Source: Thermodesulfobacteriota bacterium
GTDB lineage: Bacteria; Desulfobacterota; Desulfomonilia; Desulfomonilales; Desulfomonilaceae
Direction of reading: 5' to 3'
Assembly: GCA_030837305.1 (NCBI GenBank)
Contig: JAUPKT010000055.1
Location: 1-15,917 of the forward strand
Length of the DNA: 15,917 nucleotides
Both the position numbers and the translations under genes were made by a program. This document shows positions 1-7,094 of the stretch, one piece after another. The notes under the pieces are model-generated. The model was given only the letters and a program-made list of their open reading frames with translations, did not search any database and had not been told where the DNA came from. Every line of letters begins with the position of its first letter. Within the stretch, counting starts at the first letter, position 1.

Positions 1-395
1 ACTGCAACCTGCGGGTCTCTCACGTACGTGCGTCTCCTCCGGTCACGTCAACATCCCTGTGTGCATACTCTCCCATCATTTGAGACATCCCTTCCATGAC
101 TCTCTTGAAGAGAACGAACACTGACAATTTTTGCCCAAGATTGTCAAGGCATGAGGGTTGCTCTGTGAAATACCTTCTCCAATTGATACCCGAATGTCCT
201 TATCTGAGCAGTATCAAGGACATCTGTCTTTGCTCTGAATTCCCACAGTAAGAGGAGATCCACATCATAGCATCTATGGTCATAATTCGCTAAGCGTGTT
301 TCCTGAGATGATTTATCAATGCATACTAATCGTCAAGTGTGCTAAATTATGGGTAGGATTTTCTGGGGTCCCTGCACAGAAAAGGAGGATCAGTC
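1..395. other. Intergenic region upstream of gmhA, no convincing gene
   Basis: I see no supported gene here. A - strand frame stays open over about 60 codons (20-199), but its only ATG-started part is 25 residues (97 down to 20) with a weak ribosome site. A perfect 10-base palindrome (CACGTACGTG) lies at 21-30. The 3' end carries the gmhA ribosome binding site. No clear sigma-70 promoter stands out: TAAATT at 343-348 could serve as a -10 but lacks a good -35. The region may hold the gmhA promoter and the end or leader of whatever lies to the left. Confidence 0.5.
383..388 (+). promoter_or_regulatory. gmhA ribosome binding site
   Basis: AGGAGG lies seven bases before the GTG at 396. This strong Shine-Dalgarno match decides the non-ATG start of gmhA. 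Confidence 0.8.
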
Positions 396-980
396 GTGAA
401 CGAAGCTTTGCATGAGATTTTTAGAGCGAGCAGTCAAGTGCGGGATTCGTTCTTGGCTGCGAATTCAGGCACACTGGAAAAGGTCATCAAGAGTCTGGCA
501 GCGGCCATGGGGAGAGGAAACAAGCTCCTCACATTCGGCAACGGAGGATCCGCAGCCGATGCTCAACACATAGCGGCAGAGTTCGTGAACCGCTATTTGA
601 TTGATCGACCACCTCTCCCCGCTTTGGCCCTCACCACGGACAGTTCGATTTTGACGGCAATAGGGAATGACTTCCATTTCCAGGACATATTCGAGAAGCA
701 GATAAAAGCCCTTGGAAAGAAGGGGGATGTGGCTCTGGGCATAAGCACATCGGGAAGATCGGCAAACGTCCTAAGAGGTCTCAGGGCTGCTCAAGTCTTG
801 GGATTGACCACTATTGGTCTCGGTGGCCCGGCGGACAGTCCCATGAAGGAATGCTGTGTCTACTATCTCAGCGTTGAAGGGGATTGCACTCCTCGGATTC
901 AAGAGACCCACCTACTTGTGGCTCACTGCGTGGTAGAGATGGTTGATCGGGTACTTTTTGGCCCTCAAAACCCTCTTTAG
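396..980 (+). CDS. gmhA: Sedoheptulose 7-phosphate isomerase GmhA (phosphoheptose isomerase)
   Basis: Cytoplasmic SIS-domain enzyme that converts sedoheptulose 7-phosphate to D-glycero-D-manno-heptose 7-phosphate, the first step toward ADP-heptose for the lipopolysaccharide inner core. The 194-residue length matches the family. The SIS phosphosugar loop GNGGSAADAQH spans 48-58, and a second phosphate-binding Ser/Thr stretch (GISTSGRS) spans 115-122. H58 and E62, with Q169 and H177, reproduce the spacing of the zinc and active-site residues known in E. coli GmhA (His61, Glu65, Gln172, His180). The GTG start is chosen for the excellent AGGAGG upstream. No other heptose-pathway gene (gmhB, hldE, hldD) is in the window, so the gene stands alone here. 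The next gene on the strand, a Lon-like protease, begins 117 bases later after a hairpin. Identification is firm. Confidence 0.95.
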   Translation: MNEALHEIFRASSQVRDSFLAANSGTLEKVIKSLAAAMGRGNKLLTFGNGGSAADAQHIAAEFVNRYLIDRPPLPALALTTDSSILTAIGNDFHFQDIFEKQIKALGKKGDVALGISTSGRSANVLRGLRAAQVLGLTTIGLGGPADSPMKECCVYYLSVEGDCTPRIQETHLLVAHCVVEMVDRVLFGPQNPL

Positions 981-985
981 ACACG

Positions 986-1014
986 TTGACAGGGTTGCAG
1001 TTTTCTTGTAACTC
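986..1014 (+). promoter_or_regulatory. Possible sigma-70 promoter for the Lon-like protease gene
   Basis: TTGACA at 986-991 matches the -35 consensus exactly. After 17 bases the -10 candidate TAACTC (1009-1014) is poor. A tandem 8-base direct repeat (CCGTTTGA twice, 1014-1029) follows directly, where the transcript would begin. The assignment is tentative. Confidence 0.25.
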
Positions 1015-1027
1015 CGTTTGACCGTTT

Positions 1028-1052
1028 GAGCATCAAGACAGTTCTGATGCTC
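1028..1052 (+). terminator. Perfect 8-bp hairpin between gmhA and the protease gene
   Basis: GAGCATCA (1028-1035) and TGATGCTC (1045-1052) form a perfect inverted repeat around a 9-base loop, followed by a short pyrimidine stretch TTCTT. It may end gmhA transcription or attenuate read-through. The short T tract makes a strong intrinsic terminator doubtful. If the TTGACA at 986 is a promoter, the hairpin would instead lie in the protease leader. Confidence 0.4.
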
Positions 1053-1097
1053 TTCTTGTATGCTGTTTAACTTTGCAAAGAGATAGGAAGCTAAAGA

Positions 1098-3614
1098 ATG
1101 AGTGACTTGAAGGAGACCTTGAAACTTGGTTGGGAGGAACTCTGTTGGATTGGTCCGTCCCGAGGCATGATAGAAAACACCACCGCAGACATCGAACCCC
1201 AGCAGGAGATCATTGGTCAGGAGCGCGCAGTAAAAGCGTTGAAGCTCGGGATGTTGATCAAAAGCAAAGGATACAACGCTTATGTGGCAGGGATACATGG
1301 AACGGGTAGAACCGCCACGGTAAAGAAACTCTTGGATGAATTGAATCTCGGTGATTCCATTCCTCCTGACCTCTGCTACGTGAACAATTTTAGGAATCCG
1401 GACCAGCCGAGGCTTCTGGAGATGAAGGCCAGTACCGGGGTTATTTTCAAACAGAGGGTTAGCGATCTTATCGGGTCATTACAGAAGAAAATACCGGCTA
1501 TATTCGAGAGCGAAGAGTTTCAGTCAACCCGCAACGATATAGTAAGCCAACACATGGGGTCCCAAAAGGCCTTGTTCAAGAATTTTGAGAATAAGGTAAG
1601 TGCAGAAAATTTCATGATGGTACAAGTACAGGTAGGGCCTTATACGAGACCGGACTTGGCGCCTGTAATTGTAGGCAATCCTATGAAAATTGAGCAGTTG
1701 GAGGCACTCGTAGACGAGGGGAAGTTCTCTGCACAGGAACTTGAAAGGCTCAAGGTAAAGTACAAAGAGCTATCCGTTGAGATGGAAAAAATATTTAAGG
1801 AAGCGAGAGACATAGACAAGACGATCCAGGAAGATCTCGAGAAATTATCCCGTGAGTGGGTTGAGCCATTGCTGAAAGACCTGACGGATTCTCTGCGTGA
1901 AGGCATCGACAGTGGGGCGGTGGGGATTTATGTTGATGAATTGGAAGCAGATATTGTGAACCATTTGGATCGGTTCCGGCCTCGTATAGTACCTTCCTCT
2001 GGGGCAGGAGAGGCTCCAGGGCCTCCCATGTTAGTACCACCGGATCCAAGCCAGTTCAGTGATTATGAAGTTAATGTATTGATTGACAACTCTGATACCC
2101 GGCCCCCCCCCGTGGTCGTTGAAACCATGCCAACTTTCAGAAACTTATTTGGGACCATCGAGAGGGTCATGGACCGTCACGGTATATGGTTTTCGGACTA
2201 TCGGCATATCCGAGTCGGCAGCCTACTGAAAGCGAACGGTGGTTTCCTTATTCTCAATGCTCAAGATGTCTTGATGGAACCCGGGGTGTGGCAGGGCTTG
2301 AAAAGAAGCCTCAGGAACGGGGTAGTCGATATTCAGGCCGACCCGTACGGATTCTTTTTCTCGTCCGCACTTAAGCCGGAAAAGATACCAATCAGTCTGA
2401 GAGTCATCATGATCGGGGACCCTGAAATATACGATTTGCTGCACTGGTATGACGAGGATTTCCGGAAGATATTTAAGATTAAAGCTGATTTTGACTCGAG
2501 GATGCCCAATACGGACGAAAACCAGCAAAAACTGGTTGGTTTTATTGCCCGAATAAGTTCCGAAGAGAGCTTGCTGCCGTGTGACGAGTCCGGAGTCCGG
2601 GTAATTACGAGATTAGCCATTCGTTGGGGAGGGAGGAAGAACAAGATCACTGCCCAATTCGAGCGTGTGGCAGACCTCCTAAGGGAATCGGATTTCAGGG
2701 CAAGAGCCGAGGGAGCCAACTTCATAGCATCTCAACACGTTGATCAGGCGAACCGTGACAGAATTGAAAGGGTCAACATGATTGAGGATAAGATACAGGA
2801 GTTCATCGAAGAAGGCATCATCATGATCGAAACCCAGGGACAAAGAGTAGGACAGATCAATGGTCTGAGCGTCTATTCATTCCCTGAGTTCTCTTTCGGG
2901 CGTCCATCACGAATCACTGTAAAAACTAGTATGGGGAAGTCAGGAATCATCAGCATCGAGAAAGAGGCTGATCTGTCGGGACACGTTTACGACAAAGGCG
3001 TGTTGATCCTTTCCGGATTCTTGAGAGATCGTTTTGCGCAAGACAAACCTCTCAATTTGACTGCCAGTATAACCTTTGAGCAGTCATATTCAGGAGTCGA
3101 TGGTGATTCTGCATCGTCCACGGAATTGTATGCTTTGATGAGTTCACTTTCAGGAGTCCCCATCGACCAGGCAATAGCAGTAACGGGGAGTGTAAATCAG
3201 CACGGCGAAGTGCAGCCCATAGGAGGGGTCAACTACAAGATTGAAGGGTTTTTCAAGGTTTGTACGGCAGCGGGACTCACAGGATCTCAGGGAGTCATGA
3301 TTCCTAGGAAGAACGTCGGAGACTTGATGCTCGACTTGGATGTTATTGAGGCCGTGAAGGGTGGCATGTTTCACATCTGGGCTGTAGACCACGTTGATCA
3401 GGGGATCGAGTTGCTTACTGGGATCTCTGCAGGACAGCCGGATGAAAACGGAGACTACCCGGAGGGTACCATTAATTACTTGGTCAACCTTCGGCTCGAT
3501 GAGTTGTCTCGGGGAATGAAAGAATACGAGTCCTCTGACGGTCACGACGAGGAGGAGGTCAAGAAGGAGGACGCTGAAACCGAACCTGATCCGGTTCCGG
3601 GTGAACAGAATTAG
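1098..3614 (+). CDS. Lon-like (LonB-type, COG1067) ATP-dependent serine protease
   Basis: AAA+ protease that couples ATP hydrolysis to unfolding and degradation of proteins; presumably cytoplasmic, as no transmembrane segment is evident. Of 838 residues, the N-terminal part carries a Walker A loop GIHGTGRT (65-72) with Arg in place of the usual Lys, as I recall is common in this family. A long charged helical insert (about 115-300) follows, then the Walker B-like GGFLILNAQD (381-390). The C-terminal Lon proteolytic domain has its catalytic Ser in GDSASS (S671) and Lys in GGVNYK (K714). The 43-residue gap equals that of E. coli Lon (Ser679, Lys722). The last 30 residues are very acidic. The ATG start follows AGGAAG at 1085-1090. 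It lacks the classical Lon N-terminal substrate domain. Codons 336-338 lie on a run of nine C. It sits 160 bases upstream of rpoH, which suggests a proteostasis role; substrates are unknown. Confidence 0.92.
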   Translation: MSDLKETLKLGWEELCWIGPSRGMIENTTADIEPQQEIIGQERAVKALKLGMLIKSKGYNAYVAGIHGTGRTATVKKLLDELNLGDSIPPDLCYVNNFRNPDQPRLLEMKASTGVIFKQRVSDLIGSLQKKIPAIFESEEFQSTRNDIVSQHMGSQKALFKNFENKVSAENFMMVQVQVGPYTRPDLAPVIVGNPMKIEQLEALVDEGKFSAQELERLKVKYKELSVEMEKIFKEARDIDKTIQEDLEKLSREWVEPLLKDLTDSLREGIDSGAVGIYVDELEADIVNHLDRFRPRIVPSSGAGEAPGPPMLVPPDPSQFSDYEVNVLIDNSDTRPPPVVVETMPTFRNLFGTIERVMDRHGIWFSDYRHIRVGSLLKANGGFLILNAQDVLMEPGVWQGLKRSLRNGVVDIQADPYGFFFSSALKPEKIPISLRVIMIGDPEIYDLLHWYDEDFRKIFKIKADFDSRMPNTDENQQKLVGFIARISSEESLLPCDESGVRVITRLAIRWGGRKNKITAQFERVADLLRESDFRARAEGANFIASQHVDQANRDRIERVNMIEDKIQEFIEEGIIMIETQGQRVGQINGLSVYSFPEFSFGRPSRITVKTSMGKSGIISIEKEADLSGHVYDKGVLILSGFLRDRFAQDKPLNLTASITFEQSYSGVDGDSASSTELYALMSSLSGVPIDQAIAVTGSVNQHGEVQPIGGVNYKIEGFFKVCTAAGLTGSQGVMIPRKNVGDLMLDLDVIEAVKGGMFHIWAVDHVDQGIELLTGISAGQPDENGDYPEGTINYLVNLRLDELSRGMKEYESSDGHDEEEVKKEDAETEPDPVPGEQN

Positions 3615-3680
3615 TATGTTTGAATTCAGGATCGTCTTTGGATCTTGAAATGTAAATACATCGTACCTCGGCAACTGTAT

Positions 3681-3725
3681 GAAAAGGTCTGGAGGTTGCC
3701 TTTTCTCAGAAACCTTTTTCTTCTT
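3681..3725 (+). terminator. Terminator-like structure with competing hairpins between the protease gene and rpoH
   Basis: GAAAAGG (3681-3687) can pair with CCTTTTC (3699-3705), or AAAAGGT (3682-3688) can pair with ACCTTTT (3712-3718). A third option pairs AGGTT (3693-3697) with AACCT (3711-3715). The pairings exclude one another. The outer and third pairings lead into a T-rich tract (3714-3725) typical of intrinsic termination. It may end the protease transcript or act as an attenuator or structured leader for rpoH, whose start codon is 50 bases further on. The role is inferred from pairing alone. Confidence 0.45.
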
Positions 3726-3762
3726 AGAGCATCACAGTCTGTAGGGAAAAGGAAAGTTGCAT

Positions 3763-3768
3763 GGAGGT
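3763..3768 (+). promoter_or_regulatory. rpoH ribosome binding site deciding the start
   Basis: GGAGGT lies six bases before ATG 3775. The same frame also has a TTG at 3757, but that codon overlaps the region just before this site and lacks a well-spaced Shine-Dalgarno sequence, so ATG 3775 is preferred. Confidence 0.75.
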
Positions 3769-3774
3769 GCACTG

Positions 3775-4620
3775 ATGAGCGGGGCAGTCGAAACCGACGG
3801 TCTAAGAATATATATGTCTCAGATAGAGAGTTATCCGATACTGAGCCGGCAAGAAGAGAACGCTCTGGCTCTGAAGTACAGGGACAATGAAGACGAACGT
3901 GCCGGCCAAACTCTCATAACCGCTAACCTACGTTTTGTGATTAAAGTGGCTCTGGGTTATCGTAATTACGGGGTCAAGCTTATGGATCTCATTCAGGAGG
4001 GAAACATAGGATTGATTAAAGCGGTTGAGCGTTTTGACCCCGACAAGGGTTATCGCCTGATATCGTATGCGATATGGTGGATAAAGGCCTATATTCAGAA
4101 CTACATCATTCGGTCATGGTCTCTTGTAAAGATGGGGACTACACAGGCCCAGCGCAAACTGTTCTACAGAATTTCCGACCTACCTGAATTTAAGGACCTG
4201 GATGATCATCATGAGAATGTGTGCCGCTTGGCAGAGAAGATAAACGTAACTGAGGACGAAGTTATAGATATGGCGGCTCGACTTAGGGCTCATGACTTCT
4301 CCTTGGATGATGTCATAAGCGATACATCCAGAGACTCATTTGCCGATACCTTGCGCGACGAATCGCCCGATCAGGAAACAACACTTGCCGAATTACAGGA
4401 ACAAATGGACCTTAAAATCTGGGCGGACAATGCTCTCAACACTCTAAACTCGCGTGAAAAGTACATCGTAGAGCAACGTCTCCTGAGTGATGCCCCGCTT
4501 ACTCTGAAGGAACTCGGCAAACATTTTGGAATCACGCGTGAACGAGCACGGCAAATAGAGAGAGCGGCTTTGAAGAAGCTAAAATACAATTACGTTAAGT
4601 CACAATTGGTTGCGGCGTGA
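3775..4620 (+). CDS. rpoH: RNA polymerase heat-shock sigma factor RpoH (sigma-32)
   Basis: Sigma-70 family factor that directs RNA polymerase to heat-shock promoters (chaperones and proteases). From ATG 3775 it has 281 residues, close to the 284 of E. coli RpoH. Region 1.2 (about 13-28) comes first, with no region 1.1. Region 2 follows with DLIQEGNIGLIKAVERFDP (71-89) and the tryptophan-rich 2.3/2.4 helix (98-115). The RpoH box AQRKLFYRI (125-133) is the signature that separates sigma-32 from RpoD and RpoS. The C-terminal helix-turn-helix of region 4.2 is at 242-270, with RERARQIERAALKKLK. The gene follows a Lon-like protease on the same strand, with a terminator-like structured leader between them. 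In E. coli RpoH is controlled by RNA structure and by proteolysis, so the neighbourhood is suggestive, but regulation here is untested. Identity is firm. Confidence 0.96.
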   Translation: MSGAVETDGLRIYMSQIESYPILSRQEENALALKYRDNEDERAGQTLITANLRFVIKVALGYRNYGVKLMDLIQEGNIGLIKAVERFDPDKGYRLISYAIWWIKAYIQNYIIRSWSLVKMGTTQAQRKLFYRISDLPEFKDLDDHHENVCRLAEKINVTEDEVIDMAARLRAHDFSLDDVISDTSRDSFADTLRDESPDQETTLAELQEQMDLKIWADNALNTLNSREKYIVEQRLLSDAPLTLKELGKHFGITRERARQIERAALKKLKYNYVKSQLVAA

Positions 4621-4775
4621 GACCTCAGGGCAATGTGCAGGCAACGCAACACGGTGAAGTCGACTTTCTCACTTGTTACGAGTCGATGCTACGAAGAATC
4701 CTGAAATCGCGTATTCTCGCGGTTGTGGTGTGAATTCAAAGACCCATTCATAGAGCGCGTGAACCCGTGAAGGTG

Positions 4776-4943
4776 TTATCGAAATTGCGGTTCCCGTGGG
4801 GGTTCGTAGATGTCTCTGGATTGAGGTTGGAAAGGGCTGGATTTCCCTTCTCGGGGGACGTAACGGCCTTCGGTCAAGGCTGAACAAGATGCAAGAATGA
4901 GCAGCAACAGAACGACTGCAAGCTTCTTGACATAACTGCCCAC
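4776..4943 (-). CDS. Small predicted lipoprotein, function unknown
   Basis: I do not recognise a family. The product from GTG 4943 is 55 residues: a short basic n-region (VKK), a run of Leu, Val and Ile, and the lipobox LASC at about 17-20. Its Cys would be lipidated, leaving a mature tail of about 36 residues rich in Pro, Arg, Gln and Glu, without cysteine pairs or a transmembrane segment. The AAAAGG upstream of the GTG is a plausible ribosome site. An ATG at 4973 would add ten residues (including HKKR) and also gives a reasonable signal peptide; the frame stays open to a TTG at 5030. It is downstream of HU on the same strand, so co-transcription is possible. Convergent rpoH ends 155 bases away. 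The signal peptide and lipobox are the only strong evidence. Confidence 0.5.
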   Translation of the reverse strand: MGSYVKKLAVVLLLLILASCSALTEGRYVPREGKSSPFQPQSRDIYEPPREPQFR

Positions 4944-5067
4944 AAGCCTTTTCTTGTGTGTCAGAGAGGACATTGCTAGCGCACTCAGTCCTCTCTGATC
5001 CCCAAGTAAAGTATCGACATACGTCCGCAATGACTGGTAAGGCGAATCACGAACGAGATCGTTTTTA

Positions 5068-5097
5068 ATTCTGGGCAGTCTTACTTCTTCCCAGAAT
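5068..5097 (-). terminator. 8-bp inverted repeat overlapping the end of HU
   Basis: ATTCTGGG and CCCAGAAT form a perfect 8-bp stem around a 14-base loop that contains the HU stop codon. Read on the - strand, the stem is followed by TAAAAAC, not a T run, so it is not a canonical intrinsic terminator. It could still protect the HU mRNA 3' end or slow polymerase before the downstream lipoprotein gene. Confidence 0.35.
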
Positions 5098-5371
5098 CCT
5101 TCTTCACAGAATCCTTCAGAGCTTTGGCTGCAGAGAACTTCGGGGCAGACGTTGCCGGAATCTTGATCGGCTTGCCCGTCCTGGGATTCACACCCTTTCG
5201 CGCTTTCCGCTTCACAACGCTGAATGTACCCAGATCGCTTATCCGAATCTTGTCTCCGCTTTTCAATACCTCATGGATGACCTTCACAAGCGCATCCAGA
5301 GCCAACGCCGCCGATTTCTTTGGAATAGCCGTTTCCTCGGCTATACGTGCCACTAAGTCGGCCTTTGTCAT
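5081..5371 (-). CDS. hup: HU-family nucleoid DNA-binding protein
   Basis: Small histone-like protein that binds and bends DNA as a dimer and compacts the nucleoid. The start is set by AAAGGAGG (5379-5386), seven bases before ATG 5371; the frame is open further upstream, but those residues do not resemble HU. The 96-residue product has the N-terminal helical dimer core (1-40), then GDKIRISDLGTFSV (40-53), and the DNA-binding arm with RKARKGVNPRTGKPIKIP (56-73), including the conserved Pro that intercalates into DNA. The family is usually about 90 residues. The C-terminal tail is extended by a Lys-rich stretch KDSVKKDSGKK, encoded by a short direct repeat. IHF is the main alternative, but the arm and C-terminus look like HU. 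It is probably transcribed from a promoter at 5437-5465. Confidence 0.93.
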   Translation of the reverse strand: MTKADLVARIAEETAIPKKSAALALDALVKVIHEVLKSGDKIRISDLGTFSVVKRKARKGVNPRTGKPIKIPATSAPKFSAAKALKDSVKKDSGKK

Positions 5372-5436
5372 TTCTACGCCTCCTTTCCCCAATCCCATTT
5401 GGGAACACGAGTGATTACATGAGCCCCCCGCCATGA

Positions 5437-5465
5437 CTCTTACAGATGATCATTGTAGCTGTCAA
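5437..5465 (-). promoter_or_regulatory. Candidate sigma-70 promoter for HU
   Basis: On the - strand a perfect TTGACA (5465-5460) is followed after exactly 17 bases by TAAGAG (5442-5437), a weak -10. The predicted transcript start near 5429 gives a leader of about 58 bases ending in the strong HU ribosome site. Confidence 0.4.
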
Positions 5466-5816
5466 GAAAGAAAACCAATCTTGGAAAGGCTTTCTATGGG
5501 GCTCTTTAATTTCCGGCAATCTTTCCGTGAACCCGCCATCCTCCTATCCTATTAATAACACATGTTTTTAATAATCTTTCGTCGCCGGCCATTCTCTGTT
5601 CGCCACTCTTTTCAGGGTCAATTTTTTTTTGAAGACATTATATTTTTCACAGAACTCAGGCTATGATTTCGGACTAGGATCTCGTGCGGATGTTACGGTT
5701 TTTCTGTTGTCGGTGTGTTGCAGTGGTTTCATTTAGCAATTATTGTTCTAGCATGGCAGCAGAAAATGGTTTGACTAAATTGTAGCAGGGAAGTCGTTTT
5801 TTCTTAGGTAGTTACC
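5466..5816. other. AT-rich intergenic region between HU and the 74-residue ORF
   Basis: No gene is supported. The stretch is AT-rich relative to its flanks and contains a run of nine T (5622-5630). It holds one 34-codon + strand frame (5562-5666) without a ribosome site, which I do not accept as a gene. No clear promoter for the + strand ORF is visible: TTGACT at 5771-5776 has no matching -10. A small RNA or regulatory target cannot be excluded. Confidence 0.4.
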
Positions 5817-6041
5817 ATGGATAGTATTCCATTTTTGCATGAAAACCAGATATTCACCATTACTTTTCTTCAGGACCTTACTTTTGCAGACGTGCGAAGA
5901 ATTCTCGACGAGCTTCTAGATGCCGGCGCGTTCAGCCCTTCCGTCCAAGAAAATAGGGGCCACTACGCAATCGACCTTGACGGGGGATCTTTCGACGTTT
6001 GGGTTCACGAAATGGAGGTTATTATACGGGTGATTGGGTAA
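5817..6041 (+). CDS. Small hypothetical protein (74 aa)
   Basis: I do not recognise this protein. It starts at ATG 5817 behind only a weak ribosome-like TAGGTAG. The product is acidic. Its pattern suggests a compact alpha/beta fold: a strand (about 11-17), an amphipathic helix (about 23-35, with ADVRRILDELLDAG), then two or three strands with alternating hydrophobic residues (about 49-54, 58-64 and 67-73). It has no Cys pair, signal peptide or transmembrane segment. The regular alternation of the C-terminal part looks like a folded protein rather than chance frame, which is the main reason to call it. It is isolated, with a 445-base gap to divergent HU and a convergent YfgM-like gene 129 bases downstream. 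Confidence 0.5.
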   Translation: MDSIPFLHENQIFTITFLQDLTFADVRRILDELLDAGAFSPSVQENRGHYAIDLDGGSFDVWVHEMEVIIRVIG

Positions 6042-6085
6042 CCGATGCGAATATCCCAGGCTTCGAGCACATTCGGAATAAGATC

Positions 6086-6114
6086 AGCCCCCCTCTGCGG
6101 ACAATCTTGGGGCT
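6086..6114. terminator. Possible terminator between convergent genes
   Basis: AGCCCC (6086-6091) and GGGGCT (6109-6114) form a 6-bp GC-rich stem with a 17-base loop, in the gap between the 74-residue ORF and the convergent YfgM-like gene. Neither side has a strong T tract, so this is only a candidate, possibly acting in both directions. Confidence 0.3.
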
Positions 6115-6170
6115 TTGAGGCGCGGGGGCCTACTTGCTCATGAATCCGCATCGCTCAACATGGATGCCCC

Positions 6171-6941
6171 TCAATACCTTGTGGAAAGATGCAGAAACGA
6201 GTCTGTTGAGGACGAGGAGGACTCCTCGGCACTCTGCGGCGATAGGTCGGAAATCCTGGACTTCACAAAAGCCGCATCAGGAGCTTCGGGGAAAATCTTC
6301 AGGTATTGACGGTAGGCTTGGACGGCTTCTTTCTTCCTGTTCATCATCTCGTACATTCTCGCAATGGCTCCGTATGCCTCTCGTTGGTAGGGAGAATTGG
6401 AGTCCTTGGCCAATTGATCAAAGATGACAACCGCTTGTTCGTACTGATTCATTGCGAGGTAGGTTTTCCCAATGTGATAAAGCATCAGGGAAGACAGGCC
6501 CTCACCGGCCAATTGCGTCGATTGCATCCGCTTGTATTTCTCTAGGGCGGCCGCATATTCTTTCTTCCGAAACAGGACGTGTCCAGAGTAAAGGAGCGCT
6601 TGTTGGCCTGCGGACAATGAAGGATATTGGGACGCTACGTGATCGAAGTCGGCCTGAATTTGGTCCAACTGTGCCGGTATGGTTCCGGGGTCTGACCGGG
6701 TAACCGCTTCGTAAGCGTACATAGCCCTTTGTAACAGTTCGTGACTCTTATTCTCCCGATAGTTGTTATAGTAATGCACGCCTGAGCCGATAATGAGTAC
6801 GAGGACTACTACAGCGACTGCAGTAGTCGCCTGCCGTGGATGGCTCCTCACGTATTGTATTGTTTTCCCCGACAAAGTAAGAAATTCGTCCGGTTCGTTC
6901 AAGAGTTCTTTGCGGGAGATCTTCTTTTCTGCCAAGTTCAT
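6171..6941 (-). CDS. YfgM-like membrane-anchored tetratricopeptide repeat protein
   Basis: Probable inner-membrane protein with a periplasmic TPR domain. In E. coli, YfgM partners PpiD at the Sec translocon and links to the periplasmic chaperone network; that role is inferred here. The 256-residue product has a charged cytoplasmic N-terminus (1-38), one transmembrane segment (about 39-56, Val/Leu/Ile-rich), then helical repeats. TPR-like units lie at about 113-146, 152-185 and 187-220, with typical spacing such as YHIGKTYLAMNQYEQAVVIF. A short Ser-rich tail ends it. The ATG at 6941 has GAGGT directly abutting it; an in-frame TTG at 6935 lies six bases from the same site and may be the true start, giving MAEKKISRKELL. 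A stop codon shortly upstream excludes a longer protein. It is divergent from mfd, near a SurA-like gene. Confidence 0.75.
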   Translation of the reverse strand: MNLAEKKISRKELLNEPDEFLTLSGKTIQYVRSHPRQATTAVAVVVLVLIIGSGVHYYNNYRENKSHELLQRAMYAYEAVTRSDPGTIPAQLDQIQADFDHVASQYPSLSAGQQALLYSGHVLFRKKEYAAALEKYKRMQSTQLAGEGLSSLMLYHIGKTYLAMNQYEQAVVIFDQLAKDSNSPYQREAYGAIARMYEMMNRKKEAVQAYRQYLKIFPEAPDAAFVKSRISDLSPQSAEESSSSSTDSFLHLSTRY

Positions 6942-6988
6942 ACCTCATTGGTTTTGGGTTCATTGGTTATCAAATCAAAGCAGCTTCA

Positions 6989-7017
6989 TGGATAGCCGAT
7001 AGAACATCGTAAGTCAA
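6989..7017 (-). promoter_or_regulatory. Candidate promoter for the YfgM-like gene
   Basis: On the - strand TTGACT (7017-7012) and TATCCA (6994-6989) are separated by 17 bases in the mfd divergent gap, with a predicted start near 6981. The -35 matches five of six consensus bases and the -10 only three. I see no comparable promoter pointing toward mfd. Confidence 0.3.
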
Positions 7018-7094
7018 TGGAGGGACCTGCTTTTATTGGATATCATCGTGTGGTAGCTTAGGGATCTGTGAGTAATGTCTGATTGGCGAGTTTG

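Noticed and set aside
65..72. In the protease (residue positions), Arg in place of Lys in the Walker A motif as possible inactivation
   Set aside because: As I recall, the GTGR form is common in this Lon-like family, and the catalytic Ser-Lys pair is intact.
20..199. A - strand open frame of about 60 codons with a 25-residue ATG-started end
   Set aside because: No good start or ribosome site for the longer frame, and the ATG-started part is too short and has no recognisable features.
3644..3671. CTTGAAA resembling a sigma-32 -35 element upstream of rpoH
   Set aside because: The expected CCCCAT-type -10 is not present at the right distance, and no sigma-70 -10 fits either.
5490..5510. CCCCATAG on the - strand, resembling a sigma-32 -10 upstream of HU
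   Set aside because: No CTTGAA-type -35 element is found at 11-16 bases upstream.
5562..5666. A 34-codon + strand frame in the AT-rich gap
   Set aside because: No ribosome site, and its composition follows the local T-rich sequence.
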